From assembly GCA_038230975.1 (NCBI GenBank), contig JBBRMF010000051.1, forward strand, positions 1 through 25,014: a stretch of DNA of 25,014 bases, given 5' to 3'. Below the pieces are notes generated by a model. That model was not told where the DNA came from and did no database searches. It saw nothing but the letters and a program-made list of their open reading frames with translations. Shown here piece after piece: positions 1 to 7,339 of this stretch. Position numbers and translations under genes: made by a program. The stretch's first letter is position 1. Each line of letters opens with the position of its first letter. This stretch comes from JANXVV01 sp038230975. GTDB lineage: Bacteria > Planctomycetota > Phycisphaerae > Tepidisphaerales > Tepidisphaeraceae.

Positions 1-150
1 ATGTTTGAGCCATGTGAGATTCCTTTTCTGCGGGATGTTACCCGCGATGAGGAACCGAAGCGCGCCCGTGGGGCATGGGGAGGATCAACCTTAAAAGTGT
101 TCCAAGATAAGAATTTGAGCAGTGCAAGGCCGATTTTCACCGATACTTAA
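1..150 (+). other. Left-edge segment; open frame of 49 codons, no recognised gene
   Basis: Frame 1 is open from the first base (ATG) to a TAA at 148-150. The peptide is unremarkable, is not recognised, and has no visible ribosome binding site because the window starts here. It could be the 3' end of a gene outside the window or chance. I see no RNA gene or repeat in it. Confidence 0.15.
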
Positions 151-231
151 ATCAGTTCAATCGCCCATAGTATTCTCCCGCAACTGGCTCTACTTTCCTG
201 CTAACTGTGTACAGTCAGGAGAGACAGAACC

Positions 232-381
232 ATGAAAACAAAACCCAAACGATCTGCCCATCGCAGGGGGAAAGCGGACTCACCGATTCCGAAACGCCGG
301 AGAGTTACTCAGGACCCCATGCAAGTAACTCCTCGGCAAGAAACGCGCATCAATGGTTTGGAGTTCCGCCGTCTGTTCTAA
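232..381 (+). CDS. Possible small, highly basic protein (49 aa)
   Basis: An ATG at 232 is preceded by a good Shine-Dalgarno (AGGAG, 217-221, about ten bases upstream) and opens a 49-codon frame ending in TAA at 379-381. The product is rich in Lys/Arg, starting MKTKPKRSAHRRGK and containing the cluster PKRRR, with no membrane segment or cysteines. Such composition fits a nucleic-acid-binding or ribosome-associated peptide, but I recognise no family. A longer frame (207-419) overlaps it in another phase but lacks a comparable binding site and is less convincing. The gene stands alone, upstream of palindromic repeats. Chance is a real alternative at this length. Confidence 0.35.
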   Translation: MKTKPKRSAHRRGKADSPIPKRRRVTQDPMQVTPRQETRINGLEFRRLF

Positions 382-423
382 TCCCGAGCGTATCAATAAC
401 TTATCCATCTTTCGTTTGACTCA

Positions 424-498
424 TGTAGGGTGGGTGCACTCACCCACCGTTGATTTTGCGGCGAGATTCAAACGGTGCGTCAGTACACCCACCCTACA
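424..498. repeat. GTAG-type palindromic (REP-like) element
   Basis: The arms at about 424-453 and 468-498 are imperfect inverted copies. The left arm begins TGTAGGGTGGGTGCACTCAC, and the reverse complement of the right arm begins TGTAGGGTGGGTGTACTGAC. Both arms end in a CACCGTT(T)GA-like sequence around a loop of roughly 15 bases. A GTAG start and long hairpin are typical of REP/BIME-like intergenic repeats. It abuts a second, truncated repeat on its right. Confidence 0.7.
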
Positions 499-500
499 AA

Positions 501-552
501 CTCGCCCGCATTTTCTTAGGACACAAAGCACAGGCGAGACGCCCATGCCGCA
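501..552. repeat. Truncated copy of the 8154-8216 palindromic repeat
   Basis: The segment contains CTCGCCCGCATTTTCTTAGG and then GGCGAGACGCCCATGCC. It aligns through its length with 8167-8216, including the loop. The outer left part of the arm (GTGGCACGGGCGT in the intact copy) is missing and is replaced by the end of the adjacent GTAG element. This suggests the GTAG element inserted into or next to an older copy. Confidence 0.65.
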
Positions 553-689
553 AGAAATCCGCCTCCGTGAAAGTCTTACTCACGTCAGTGGAACTGCTAG
601 TGCAAAATACACCTCATTCCAATAGATAAATCCCTCGATCATCCATAAGATTTAGCTGTTCCCATGAAGCTCTGAAAGAGGAATACATC

Positions 690-1256
690 ATGTGCAAATC
701 AAATACGACCGCCGAAGGAAACATCTGTGCGAACAAAACCCAGGAAACCCTGTTTCGCAAAATCCTGGTCGCGGTAGACGACAGTCAACAGGCGCAGTGG
801 GCGGCCCAACTGGCCGGGGAAATGGCTCGAACCACCGGTGCCAAGATCGCCTTGATCCATACGTACCGGGTAGATCCTGGCTACGCCCTTGAACTGGCAA
901 CGCCGGTGGAAGATCTCATTTCCGGCCTTCGCGAGACGGGTGAAGAACTATTGAAACAGGCCCGCGCTCTGATTCCGGCCGATATTGAAGTTTCAGAGAT
1001 GCTTGCCGATGGAGAGGCGGCCCCTCAAATCGTGTCGGCCGCGGAAACCTGGGGGGCGCACCTTATCGTCATGGGCACCCACGGAAGAGGGCGAATCTCC
1101 CATTTTCTGCTCGGGAGCACGGCAGACTCCGTCATTCGCATGGCTCGCTGTCCGGTGATGTCGGTTGCCCACGAACCTGCAAAGCACGTCGGGTGCCAAT
1201 GCAAAGGTAGCAAAGCCGGGGTAGTAGACTTCCGCGAATCGGCCGCTCATATTTGA
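690..1256 (+). CDS. Universal stress protein (UspA family)
   Basis: A 188-residue single-domain Usp protein. Residues about 23-160 form the Rossmann-like fold: the first strand KILVAVDDS carries the nucleotide-contacting Asp at 30, and the ATP-binding motif G-2x-G-9x-G-S is complete (G129, G132, G142, S143 in MGTHGRGRISHFLLGS). An ATP-binding rather than non-binding Usp is therefore expected. The start has an AGAGG box about eight bases upstream. The N-terminal 20 residues and the C-terminal tail (with CQCKG) lie outside the fold and carry several cysteines. The protein is cytosolic. Usp proteins respond to energy or redox stress; proximity to cytochrome genes is suggestive only. Confidence 0.9.
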   Translation: MCKSNTTAEGNICANKTQETLFRKILVAVDDSQQAQWAAQLAGEMARTTGAKIALIHTYRVDPGYALELATPVEDLISGLRETGEELLKQARALIPADIEVSEMLADGEAAPQIVSAAETWGAHLIVMGTHGRGRISHFLLGSTADSVIRMARCPVMSVAHEPAKHVGCQCKGSKAGVVDFRESAAHI

Positions 1257-1286
1257 GTGAATCACCCAGCGGTCCCAGTAGGTTAG

Positions 1287-1328
1287 GCGACCAGCCCAGG
1301 TTTTCATTCAAAAACATGGACTGGTCGC
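1287..1328. repeat. 8-bp inverted repeat between convergent genes
   Basis: GCGACCAG (1287-1294) and CTGGTCGC (1321-1328) can form a stem with a 26-base loop, located between the stress-protein gene (+) and the DUF2721 gene (-). No T-run follows on either strand, so a factor-independent terminator is not established. Confidence 0.3.
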
Positions 1329-1351
1329 TCAGACAACGAATATAAAGACAA

Positions 1352-1852
1352 TCAAGGCGCGAGCATTGCAACGATCTCACTCTCTAACTCTATCGGTTCG
1401 AGACTCATGCGCATCTCGACAATCGCACATAACACGCCGCCTAATAGCAACAGTAATCCAGCCACAAATGTAAAGACCGCCATGTAAATGGCCGGGTCCC
1501 AAATAACTGTCAAGCCGCAGAAAATCGAACAGACTAACAGCGAACTGATAGCCATCAGGCAGAGTAAGAGCGTACTTCGGATGAGCTTCGCTCGCTTCAT
1601 TACGTTCTGCGTCTGTTGTCCCAAGAGATCAATCAGTCGCTCGTGACGCACAGCGTTGGAGGTGTCCTTCATTCCGATGGACTGGTCCCGTAATTCCTGC
1701 TGTTGGAGGCGTTCCCGCTGAAAAAGACGAAGGCGGGAAACAATCATTGCAAGTCGGTTATAGAAGGCGAGGCACAGTAGCCCGGTCGCCGAGATCACGA
1801 CGACCGGTATTACCGAAGCCCCGATCAGGCGATACCAAATTGCTGAAGACAT
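1352..1852 (-). CDS. DUF2721 family membrane protein
   Basis: A 166-residue integral membrane protein. One hydrophobic segment lies near the N-terminus (about 10-33, with PVVVISATGLLCLAFYNRL), followed by a charged, probably coiled region (about 35-90, rich in Arg/Gln/Glu), then two hydrophobic segments (about 92-117 and 120-146). The architecture and the ATGLL...YNRL...SRLR pattern match DUF2721, whose biochemical role is unknown. An AGGAG box lies about eight bases before the ATG. It lies 62 bases downstream of the cytochrome c'-like gene on the same strand, so co-transcription is plausible. Confidence 0.7.
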   Translation of the reverse strand: MSSAIWYRLIGASVIPVVVISATGLLCLAFYNRLAMIVSRLRLFQRERLQQQELRDQSIGMKDTSNAVRHERLIDLLGQQTQNVMKRAKLIRSTLLLCLMAISSLLVCSIFCGLTVIWDPAIYMAVFTFVAGLLLLLGGVLCAIVEMRMSLEPIELESEIVAMLAP

Positions 1853-1914
1853 TCAGAACTCCTGTTAGTCTGCGCGTGTCTCGTTCGATTGTAGTATCTA
1901 TCAAAGACTTTCGA

Positions 1915-2481
1915 TCAAGGCCTGCTCGTCACCAGGACGGTCAAGTCGCTATCCCGTTTTGGTATGGATGCCTTGTGAGTGCTTAAATCACCGGAAATAT
2001 CGCGATATCGGCTATGGCAAGCGATACAGGTAGAATTGATGCCATCCAGCATTCCCTGCAAGGGTTCGATCTGATTCGAGCGCGCGGCATTGCGGAGTGC
2101 GGTGGCCTGATCATGCAACGTCTGAGCCTCGGCATTGAATCCACGGCGATCCGCAGCGCTCATCGGTTTATTCTCCACCGTGCCAGGGATGGTGTTCGCA
2201 GCCTCCGCCAATGCATTCGCCACCGAAGCCATCTCTGCCAGCGCCCGCCGCGAGGCCTGGCCTTCGGGTGACTCGGCATCTTCAGGAAGTCCCTTGGGGA
2301 ATGCTCCACGCAGCCCGGCGATCTGACCCATCACTTTCTCCAAACGCTTGCCCTGCATCCAGTGCTGTCCCATCGTGGCGACGGATGGATGCATGGCGGC
2401 CGGCTCCTGATGATGTTCGCAGGAAGCCACCGCCATGAGCGGAGCAAGAAGTAATGTCAGACGAAAATGTGGAATCGGCAT
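1915..2481 (-). CDS. Cytochrome c'-like mono-haem lipoprotein
   Basis: The start is set at the ATG at 2481 because GAGGT lies seven bases upstream and the signal sequence begins there; a frame extending to 2520 is likely untranslated. The 188-residue product has a lipoprotein signal (hydrophobic 7-19, lipobox VASC with Cys21), then a mostly helical domain. A single haem-binding CIACH (C152, C155, H156) sits near the C-terminal end. A C-terminal CXXCH in a helical bundle is the layout of cytochrome c', which binds NO or CO at five-coordinate haem; the family assignment is inferred from layout. It diverges from the oxidase operon, so an accessory role in respiration or NO protection is possible. 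Confidence 0.7.
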   Translation of the reverse strand: MPIPHFRLTLLLAPLMAVASCEHHQEPAAMHPSVATMGQHWMQGKRLEKVMGQIAGLRGAFPKGLPEDAESPEGQASRRALAEMASVANALAEAANTIPGTVENKPMSAADRRGFNAEAQTLHDQATALRNAARSNQIEPLQGMLDGINSTCIACHSRYRDISGDLSTHKASIPKRDSDLTVLVTSRP

Positions 2482-2855
2482 AAGTGATACCTCAAAGAAT
2501 TTTGTGACCAAACGCGGCAAGTTAGAACCTCATCCGCACAATACCCTGATGCAGAATGGAATTGCACTGCAAATCGGATTTAATTGACCATTTTGTTAAA
2601 GATATTCTTCCATTCGATCATTCCGAAATACCCGGCTTCTCCGACCATGGCCCCTCTCCCTGCTCGATTCTACGAGAATCACCTATCTCGATAAGTCTCC
2701 GACGTAACTAAAATTAAGGGCCGAATCCAATACCAAACTCAACGATCAACCGTATTTTTTACCGAGTCAATATCAAGAGCAGTGAGAAGTTCGAGCTTGT
2801 GGCATTCGAGGTCCACTTTTTCAACACTTGACGTGAGTTAGACGGATGAAACACT
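2482..2855. promoter_or_regulatory. Divergent intergenic region upstream of the oxidase operon
   Basis: This 374-base stretch separates the cytochrome c'-like gene (-) from the oxidase operon (+) and is more AT-rich than the flanking genes. It must contain promoters for both directions, but I find no -35/-10 pair with acceptable spacing. TTGACC at 2584 and TTGACG at 2828 lack suitable partners. No coding frame, hairpin with T-run, or repeat was recognised. Confidence 0.4.
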
Positions 2856-3839
2856 ATGGCGGATAAGACTAACAATGCAGTCAAGCTAACCGGGAACGGG
2901 GTCGCCTGGTTAGGCTATGGCCTCTCTATCGTGATCGGAGTAGGACTTGTCCTGTCCCTATATCGAGATACGCGCCACCCATGGTCGAACGCAGCCCTGC
3001 CGCAGGGAATGTCGACCACGCAAACGTCTATTGCCGGAGGAGCGCAACTCTTTCAACAGAACTGTTCCGTCTGCCACGGCAACAAGGCGGATGGCAATGG
3101 CATTGCCGCAAATGTACTTGACCCCAAGCCGCGCGACTTCCACGTCGGAAAGTATCGGATTGTAACCTCCGGCAACGGAGTTCCCTTCCGCGACGATGTG
3201 ATTCGCACAATTCGCCATGGAATGCCTGGAACTTCAATGCCCGGCTGGCTTCACCTCACAGAACCGGAACTGGCCTCGCTTGCAGACTATGTCATGTCCG
3301 TCAGTCACGATTCCCTCAAAGAATCACTTCGAATCAAGCTGTACAGCAAAAGCAAGCTGAAGCCGGATGTGCTTGAAAAGAAACTGAACAAATCTACAGA
3401 CGATCGGCTTAAGCCCGAAGATCCGGTTCAGCCGGGTGCGGAGCCGGCATTTACAGCGGCCGACGTGATTCAAGCGCGAGCGATGTTTACGCAGACCTGC
3501 GCGGTCTGTCACGGTACCGATGGAAAAGGAATGCAGAATCCTGAATGGCGGACCGACGAAGGCCTGCCGATCGCGTCGCGCAATCTGCGATCCGGTGTGT
3601 TTAAAGGCGGTGGCCGCGGAATGGACATCTACACCCGAATCTATGCGGGTATTCCCGGCACACCCATGCCCGCATTCAATACGCTCAACAACGCGGACAT
3701 CTGGCGGCTCGTCCACTTCGTTCAGGCATTGGCGGTGCCCGATGGTGTTGAACCAGAGATTCTAAAATCCACCGTCATCGCACAGCCCGCAACGCAGCCC
3801 ACCGCCCGCCTTTCGACGAAATTGCAAGAGGTACCATAA
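2856..3839 (+). CDS. Membrane-anchored di-haem cytochrome c of the oxidase operon
   Basis: A 327-residue protein with one N-terminal transmembrane anchor (about 16-36) and two class-I cytochrome c domains. Domain 1 binds haem at C70/C73/H74 (CSVCH), with M128 in TSMPGW as probable axial ligand. Domain 2 binds at C215/C218/H219 (CAVCH), with M271 in TPMPAF as probable ligand. A charged Lys-rich linker (about 155-195) separates them. The C-terminus is Pro/Thr/Ala-rich. It is the first gene of the oxidase cluster and its TAA overlaps the next ATG (TAATG), so translation is probably coupled. It likely delivers electrons to CuA of subunit II, which here lacks a fused cytochrome domain. The Shine-Dalgarno is weak. 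Confidence 0.9.
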   Translation: MADKTNNAVKLTGNGVAWLGYGLSIVIGVGLVLSLYRDTRHPWSNAALPQGMSTTQTSIAGGAQLFQQNCSVCHGNKADGNGIAANVLDPKPRDFHVGKYRIVTSGNGVPFRDDVIRTIRHGMPGTSMPGWLHLTEPELASLADYVMSVSHDSLKESLRIKLYSKSKLKPDVLEKKLNKSTDDRLKPEDPVQPGAEPAFTAADVIQARAMFTQTCAVCHGTDGKGMQNPEWRTDEGLPIASRNLRSGVFKGGGRGMDIYTRIYAGIPGTPMPAFNTLNNADIWRLVHFVQALAVPDGVEPEILKSTVIAQPATQPTARLSTKLQEVP

Positions 3840-4501
3840 TGCATTTATTTAGTTGGCTCCCGGAAAGTATTTCGAGCTACGGCCGCGAAATGGACAGCTT
3901 AATGTGGCTGATCTACTACGTGGTAGGCGTATGGTTCCTGTTGGCCGAGGGCTTGGTGTTCTACTTCATCTTTCGCTTTCGACGTAAAGAGGGCGTTCCC
4001 GCCGCGTACGCCACCGGTCGCGGCCTGAAGGCTGCCAGTTGGGTGATCGTCCCGGCCTTGTTAGTACTCATCTGTGACTTTGCCATTGACGCTCGCGGTG
4101 AAGCGGTCTGGCACCACATCAAGCTCGAAATGCCAACACCCGACGTACAGGTGCGCATCGAGGCGCGGCAGTTCGCGTGGATGTTCCGGCATGCCGGGCC
4201 CGATGGCCAATTCAACTCACCCGACGACGTGATTACGAACGGTGAGTTGCATGTGCCAGTTGGCAAGGTAGTCCGTTTTGAACTCGAATCGCGCGATGTG
4301 ATTCACAGTTTATGGATTCCAAACCTGCGGCTGAAACAGGACGCCGTCCCTGGTCGCATGATTCCAGGTTGGTTCAAGGCAGAGAAAGTCGGGAAATACG
4401 GCATCGGCTGCTCACAAATATGCGGTAACGGTCATACCGTCATGGGTGCCACGCTTGTTGTACAGACACAGAGCGACTACGACCAGTGGCTGAAGAAATA
4501 A
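3839..4501 (+). CDS. coxB: Cytochrome c oxidase subunit II with CuA site
   Basis: A 220-residue subunit II: two transmembrane helices (about 22-46 and 65-83) and an external cupredoxin domain. The binuclear CuA ligands are present: H156 (DVIHS), C191, C195, H199 and M202 (CSQICGNGHTVM). Position 193, usually Glu contributing a backbone carbonyl, is Gln. The aromatic patch near W114 (QFAWMF) fits electron transfer. There is no C-terminal cytochrome c fusion. The helix-2 Glu that lies three residues before the conserved Trp at the K-channel mouth in canonical enzymes is Ala65 here (KAASWVIVP). GAGG lies before the start, which overlaps the upstream stop. Confidence 0.95.
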   Translation: MHLFSWLPESISSYGREMDSLMWLIYYVVGVWFLLAEGLVFYFIFRFRRKEGVPAAYATGRGLKAASWVIVPALLVLICDFAIDARGEAVWHHIKLEMPTPDVQVRIEARQFAWMFRHAGPDGQFNSPDDVITNGELHVPVGKVVRFELESRDVIHSLWIPNLRLKQDAVPGRMIPGWFKAEKVGKYGIGCSQICGNGHTVMGATLVVQTQSDYDQWLKK

Positions 4502-4564
4502 GTAGCCTGCGATCAACTGCGACCAAAACAAATAGGCTATCACTCAACCAAACACGAGGCTTCT

Positions 4565-6310
4565 TTGAGTACCACGACTTTACAACCTGAACTTCTGGGC
4601 GAACTAAATGAACTCGAGCCGTCCGAACATGGGCATGCCGCGCCGACCGGCTTCATCGGTAAGTACGTCTTTTCCTGCGATCATAAAGTGATCGCCATGC
4701 AGTATCTATTCACCGGTCTGTTTATGGCGATGGCAGGCGGATTTTTAGCGTATGTGATTCGCCATCAGTTGGCGTTTCCTGGCACGAAGATGCTCTTTCA
4801 CCCCATTGTGAATGCCCGCCAGTATAACGCGATTTCGACGATGCACGGCACGATCATGATCTTCTGGGTCGCGATGCCGATTCTCATCGGGGCATTTGGC
4901 AACTTCCTCATCCCACTGATGATCGGTGCCGACGACATGGCATTCCCGCGCCTCAATATGCTTTCGTACTGGACATTCCTGGTTTCAACGATCGTGCTGC
5001 TCGCCTCATTTTTTGTCCCGGGCGGTGCCGCCGCGGGTGGGTGGACCTCTTACCCAACTCTGTCGGTGCAGGTGATCAGTAGCAACCACTGGGGGCAGGT
5101 ATTCTGGATCCTTGCCGTTGCATTGGAGTTTGTTTCGATCCTCATGGGTGGCATCAACTACATTACCACGCCGCTCAACATGCGGGCCCCCGGGATGAAA
5201 CTGTTCGACCTGCCAGTCTTTGTTTGGATGCAGATGACAGCTACTGGTTTGTTCATGATGTCGGTCGGACCGCTCATTGCCGGTGCGGTATTGATGCTTT
5301 GTGACATCCTGTTTCAGACCGGTGTCTACATGCCTGAAAAAGGTGGAGATCCATTACTCTATCAACACTTGTTTTGGTTCTTCGGCCACCCGGAAGTCTA
5401 TGTTGTTCTTCTGCCGACCCTCGGGATCATCGGCGAAGTCATCCCGGTCTTCAGTCGGAAGCACTTATTCGGCTATAAGCCCATCGTCTTCTCAACGATT
5501 GCCGCCGGCTTGCTCAGTATTGTGGTCTGGGCTCACCATCAATTCGTAAGTGGCATGGATCCGAGACTGGCCGCACCGTTCTCCATCACAACGATTATCA
5601 TCAGTGTCCCCTTTTCAATTGTGATTTTTTCGATGATTGCAACGCTCTGGGGTGCCGCGCTCACTTTCCCGACACCCATGCTCTGGGCGGTGGGTATGCT
5701 GGCGGAGTTTCTGATCGGTGGGACGACTGGTATTCATAACGGTTCGGCTGCGTCAGATATCTATGTACACGATACCTACTACGTCGTGGGTCACTTCCAC
5801 TACACCCTCTTTCCTGCTGTCTTCTACGGAATGTTCTGTGGGCTCTATTACTGGTGGCCCAAAATGTTCGGCCGTAAATTGAATGAAACCCTCGGCAAGA
5901 TTCACTTCTGGGGAACCACGGTCTTTTTTAATATGACCTTTATCCCGATGCTGCTGATGGGTATCGCCGGTCACCAACGCCGCGTATTCGATCCGCGTTC
6001 GTTTGGCTACCTGAAGGATATGGGCACACTGCACGTGATTGCCACCTATGGATTGTACGGACTGTGGATCTACCAGATTCCGTTCATCATCAATGTTTTC
6101 TGCGGTCTGTTCGGCAAAAGAATGACCGACCGCAACCCCTGGAGGGCGTCAACCATGGAATGGCTCGCACCCTCACCCCCCGGGCATGGGAACTTCGAGG
6201 TACTTCCGGAATGCTATCGAGGCCCTTACGAATATAGTAAACCCGGTGCGGCTGAGGATTTTATTCCGCAGTGGCTTCCCGAGGAAACAGCTGGCATTGC
6301 CCGGAAGTAG
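4565..6310 (+). CDS. coxA: Cytochrome c oxidase subunit I (haem-copper oxidase, aa3-like)
   Basis: A 581-residue catalytic subunit with about 12 transmembrane helices. It starts at TTG 4565 with GAGG at 4556-4559. Low-spin haem ligands are H94 (TMHGTIM) and H412; the high-spin haem ligand is H410 (GHFHY). CuB ligands are H275, H324 and H325. Y279 of HPEVY is the cross-linkable Tyr. The D-channel is complete (N113, D124, N131) with gate Glu E277, as in A1-type enzymes. The K-channel is not: aligned to Rhodobacter numbering (constant offset of nine across helices VI-VIII), S299, T359 and K362 correspond to G290, F350 and V353 (VPFSIVIFSM instead of VPTGIKIFSW). It reduces O2 to water and should pump protons, but by a modified route. 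Confidence 0.97.
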   Translation: MSTTTLQPELLGELNELEPSEHGHAAPTGFIGKYVFSCDHKVIAMQYLFTGLFMAMAGGFLAYVIRHQLAFPGTKMLFHPIVNARQYNAISTMHGTIMIFWVAMPILIGAFGNFLIPLMIGADDMAFPRLNMLSYWTFLVSTIVLLASFFVPGGAAAGGWTSYPTLSVQVISSNHWGQVFWILAVALEFVSILMGGINYITTPLNMRAPGMKLFDLPVFVWMQMTATGLFMMSVGPLIAGAVLMLCDILFQTGVYMPEKGGDPLLYQHLFWFFGHPEVYVVLLPTLGIIGEVIPVFSRKHLFGYKPIVFSTIAAGLLSIVVWAHHQFVSGMDPRLAAPFSITTIIISVPFSIVIFSMIATLWGAALTFPTPMLWAVGMLAEFLIGGTTGIHNGSAASDIYVHDTYYVVGHFHYTLFPAVFYGMFCGLYYWWPKMFGRKLNETLGKIHFWGTTVFFNMTFIPMLLMGIAGHQRRVFDPRSFGYLKDMGTLHVIATYGLYGLWIYQIPFIINVFCGLFGKRMTDRNPWRASTMEWLAPSPPGHGNFEVLPECYRGPYEYSKPGAAEDFIPQWLPEETAGIARK

Positions 6311-6382
6311 GTTTACGCGTCGAGTCATCCAAAATGTAGACATCGCTCGCTTGCGAGTTGACCAAATGGACTCAGTAACATC

Positions 6383-6988
6383 ATGAGTAGCTTGACCCAT
6401 CTTCATCCTCTGTCGGCTTCTGTCTCCCGATCACCCCGCCGTATACCGGTCATTCCTGCCACGCGTCTGGGAATGTGGATCTTCCTGGCCTCGGAAGTGG
6501 GCACCTTCGGTGGATTGATCGCCACTTACGTGATGATGCGAATGTGGCATCACGAATGGCTTCACGAATCGGCACATACGTTACTTTCGATTGGCACGAT
6601 CAATACCGTCGTACTTTTGACCAGCAGTCTGACAATGGTACTCGCTCACGAGGCTGCTGAAGCGAAAGAGCGGGCGCGGACTCGCCGATTTCTCCTGCTC
6701 ACGGCGGGGCTCGGGCTGCTATTCCTGTGCCTGAAGGCCTTTGAATATTCGCACGAAATTGCCGGCGGTCATACCCCAAAGGTGAGTGTTTTCTGGTCTT
6801 TCTACTTCGCCATGACCGGCCTACACGCGCTGCATATCGTCGGCGGTTTGGTCCTGATGCTGTATGCAACACTGGGACTTCGTCACGATTGCGTATTGCG
6901 TCGAGTAGCCCCGATCGGGCTGTATTGGCACTTTGTGGACGTCGTCTGGATCATCCTGTTCCCACTGATGTACGTCACGACTCACTGA
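6383..6988 (+). CDS. coxC: Cytochrome c oxidase subunit III
   Basis: A 201-residue, five-helix subunit III of the short bacterial type. Typical motifs are GMWIFLASEVGTFGGLIATY near the first helix, NTVVLLTSSLTMVLA, FAMTGLHALHIVGGLVLM, and the terminal YWHFVDVVWIILFPLMYV. Subunit III stabilises subunit I and the D-channel entrance. The gene lies 72 bases after coxA with no strong Shine-Dalgarno. The first 25 residues are Ser/Arg/Pro-rich and lie before the first helix. Confidence 0.93.
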   Translation: MSSLTHLHPLSASVSRSPRRIPVIPATRLGMWIFLASEVGTFGGLIATYVMMRMWHHEWLHESAHTLLSIGTINTVVLLTSSLTMVLAHEAAEAKERARTRRFLLLTAGLGLLFLCLKAFEYSHEIAGGHTPKVSVFWSFYFAMTGLHALHIVGGLVLMLYATLGLRHDCVLRRVAPIGLYWHFVDVVWIILFPLMYVTTH

Positions 6989-7009
6989 TTCAGAAAAAGA
7001 GGTTCATCC

Positions 7010-7339
7010 ATGCACGCACAACAACAATCGCTCGGTACATCCAATCCAGAACACGTAGATCCAGTGCATCCCAACTACGTTGCGATTTGGGTCATACTTT
7101 TGGTTCTTCTCGGTGTTAGCCTTCTCCTTGGACGTATCCCGAATGCGGCGGTCGGAGGCACGTTGATCTTCGGTGTTGCCGCCGTCAAAATCGCGATCGT
7201 CATGCGATATTTCATGCACATGAAGTTTGAACCCTGGCTACTCGTGGCGCTCATGGTTGCGGCACTGCTCTGCGTCCTGGCACTGTTTTTCGGTGTCCTA
7301 CCAGACGTCGTTTGGAGAAACGGATGGAGCGGGCGATGA
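7010..7339 (+). CDS. Cytochrome c oxidase subunit IV (bacterial, caa3/bo3 type)
   Basis: A 109-residue protein with three hydrophobic segments (about 24-41, 47-66 and 74-97). The signature VKIAIVMRYFMHMKFEP matches the prokaryotic subunit IV family, whose members carry K...V..FMH-K in the middle helix. The N-terminal region before the first helix is His/Asn/Pro-rich (PEHVDPVHPNY). GAGG lies before the ATG. The stop codon overlaps the next start as ATGA. The subunit is small and structural in characterised oxidases. Confidence 0.88.
   Translation: MHAQQQSLGTSNPEHVDPVHPNYVAIWVILLVLLGVSLLLGRIPNAAVGGTLIFGVAAVKIAIVMRYFMHMKFEPWLLVALMVAALLCVLALFFGVLPDVVWRNGWSGR

Noticed and set aside
353..625. 90-codon open frame on the + strand near the left end
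   Set aside because: It reads straight through two palindromic repeats, so the peptide simply translates repeat DNA.
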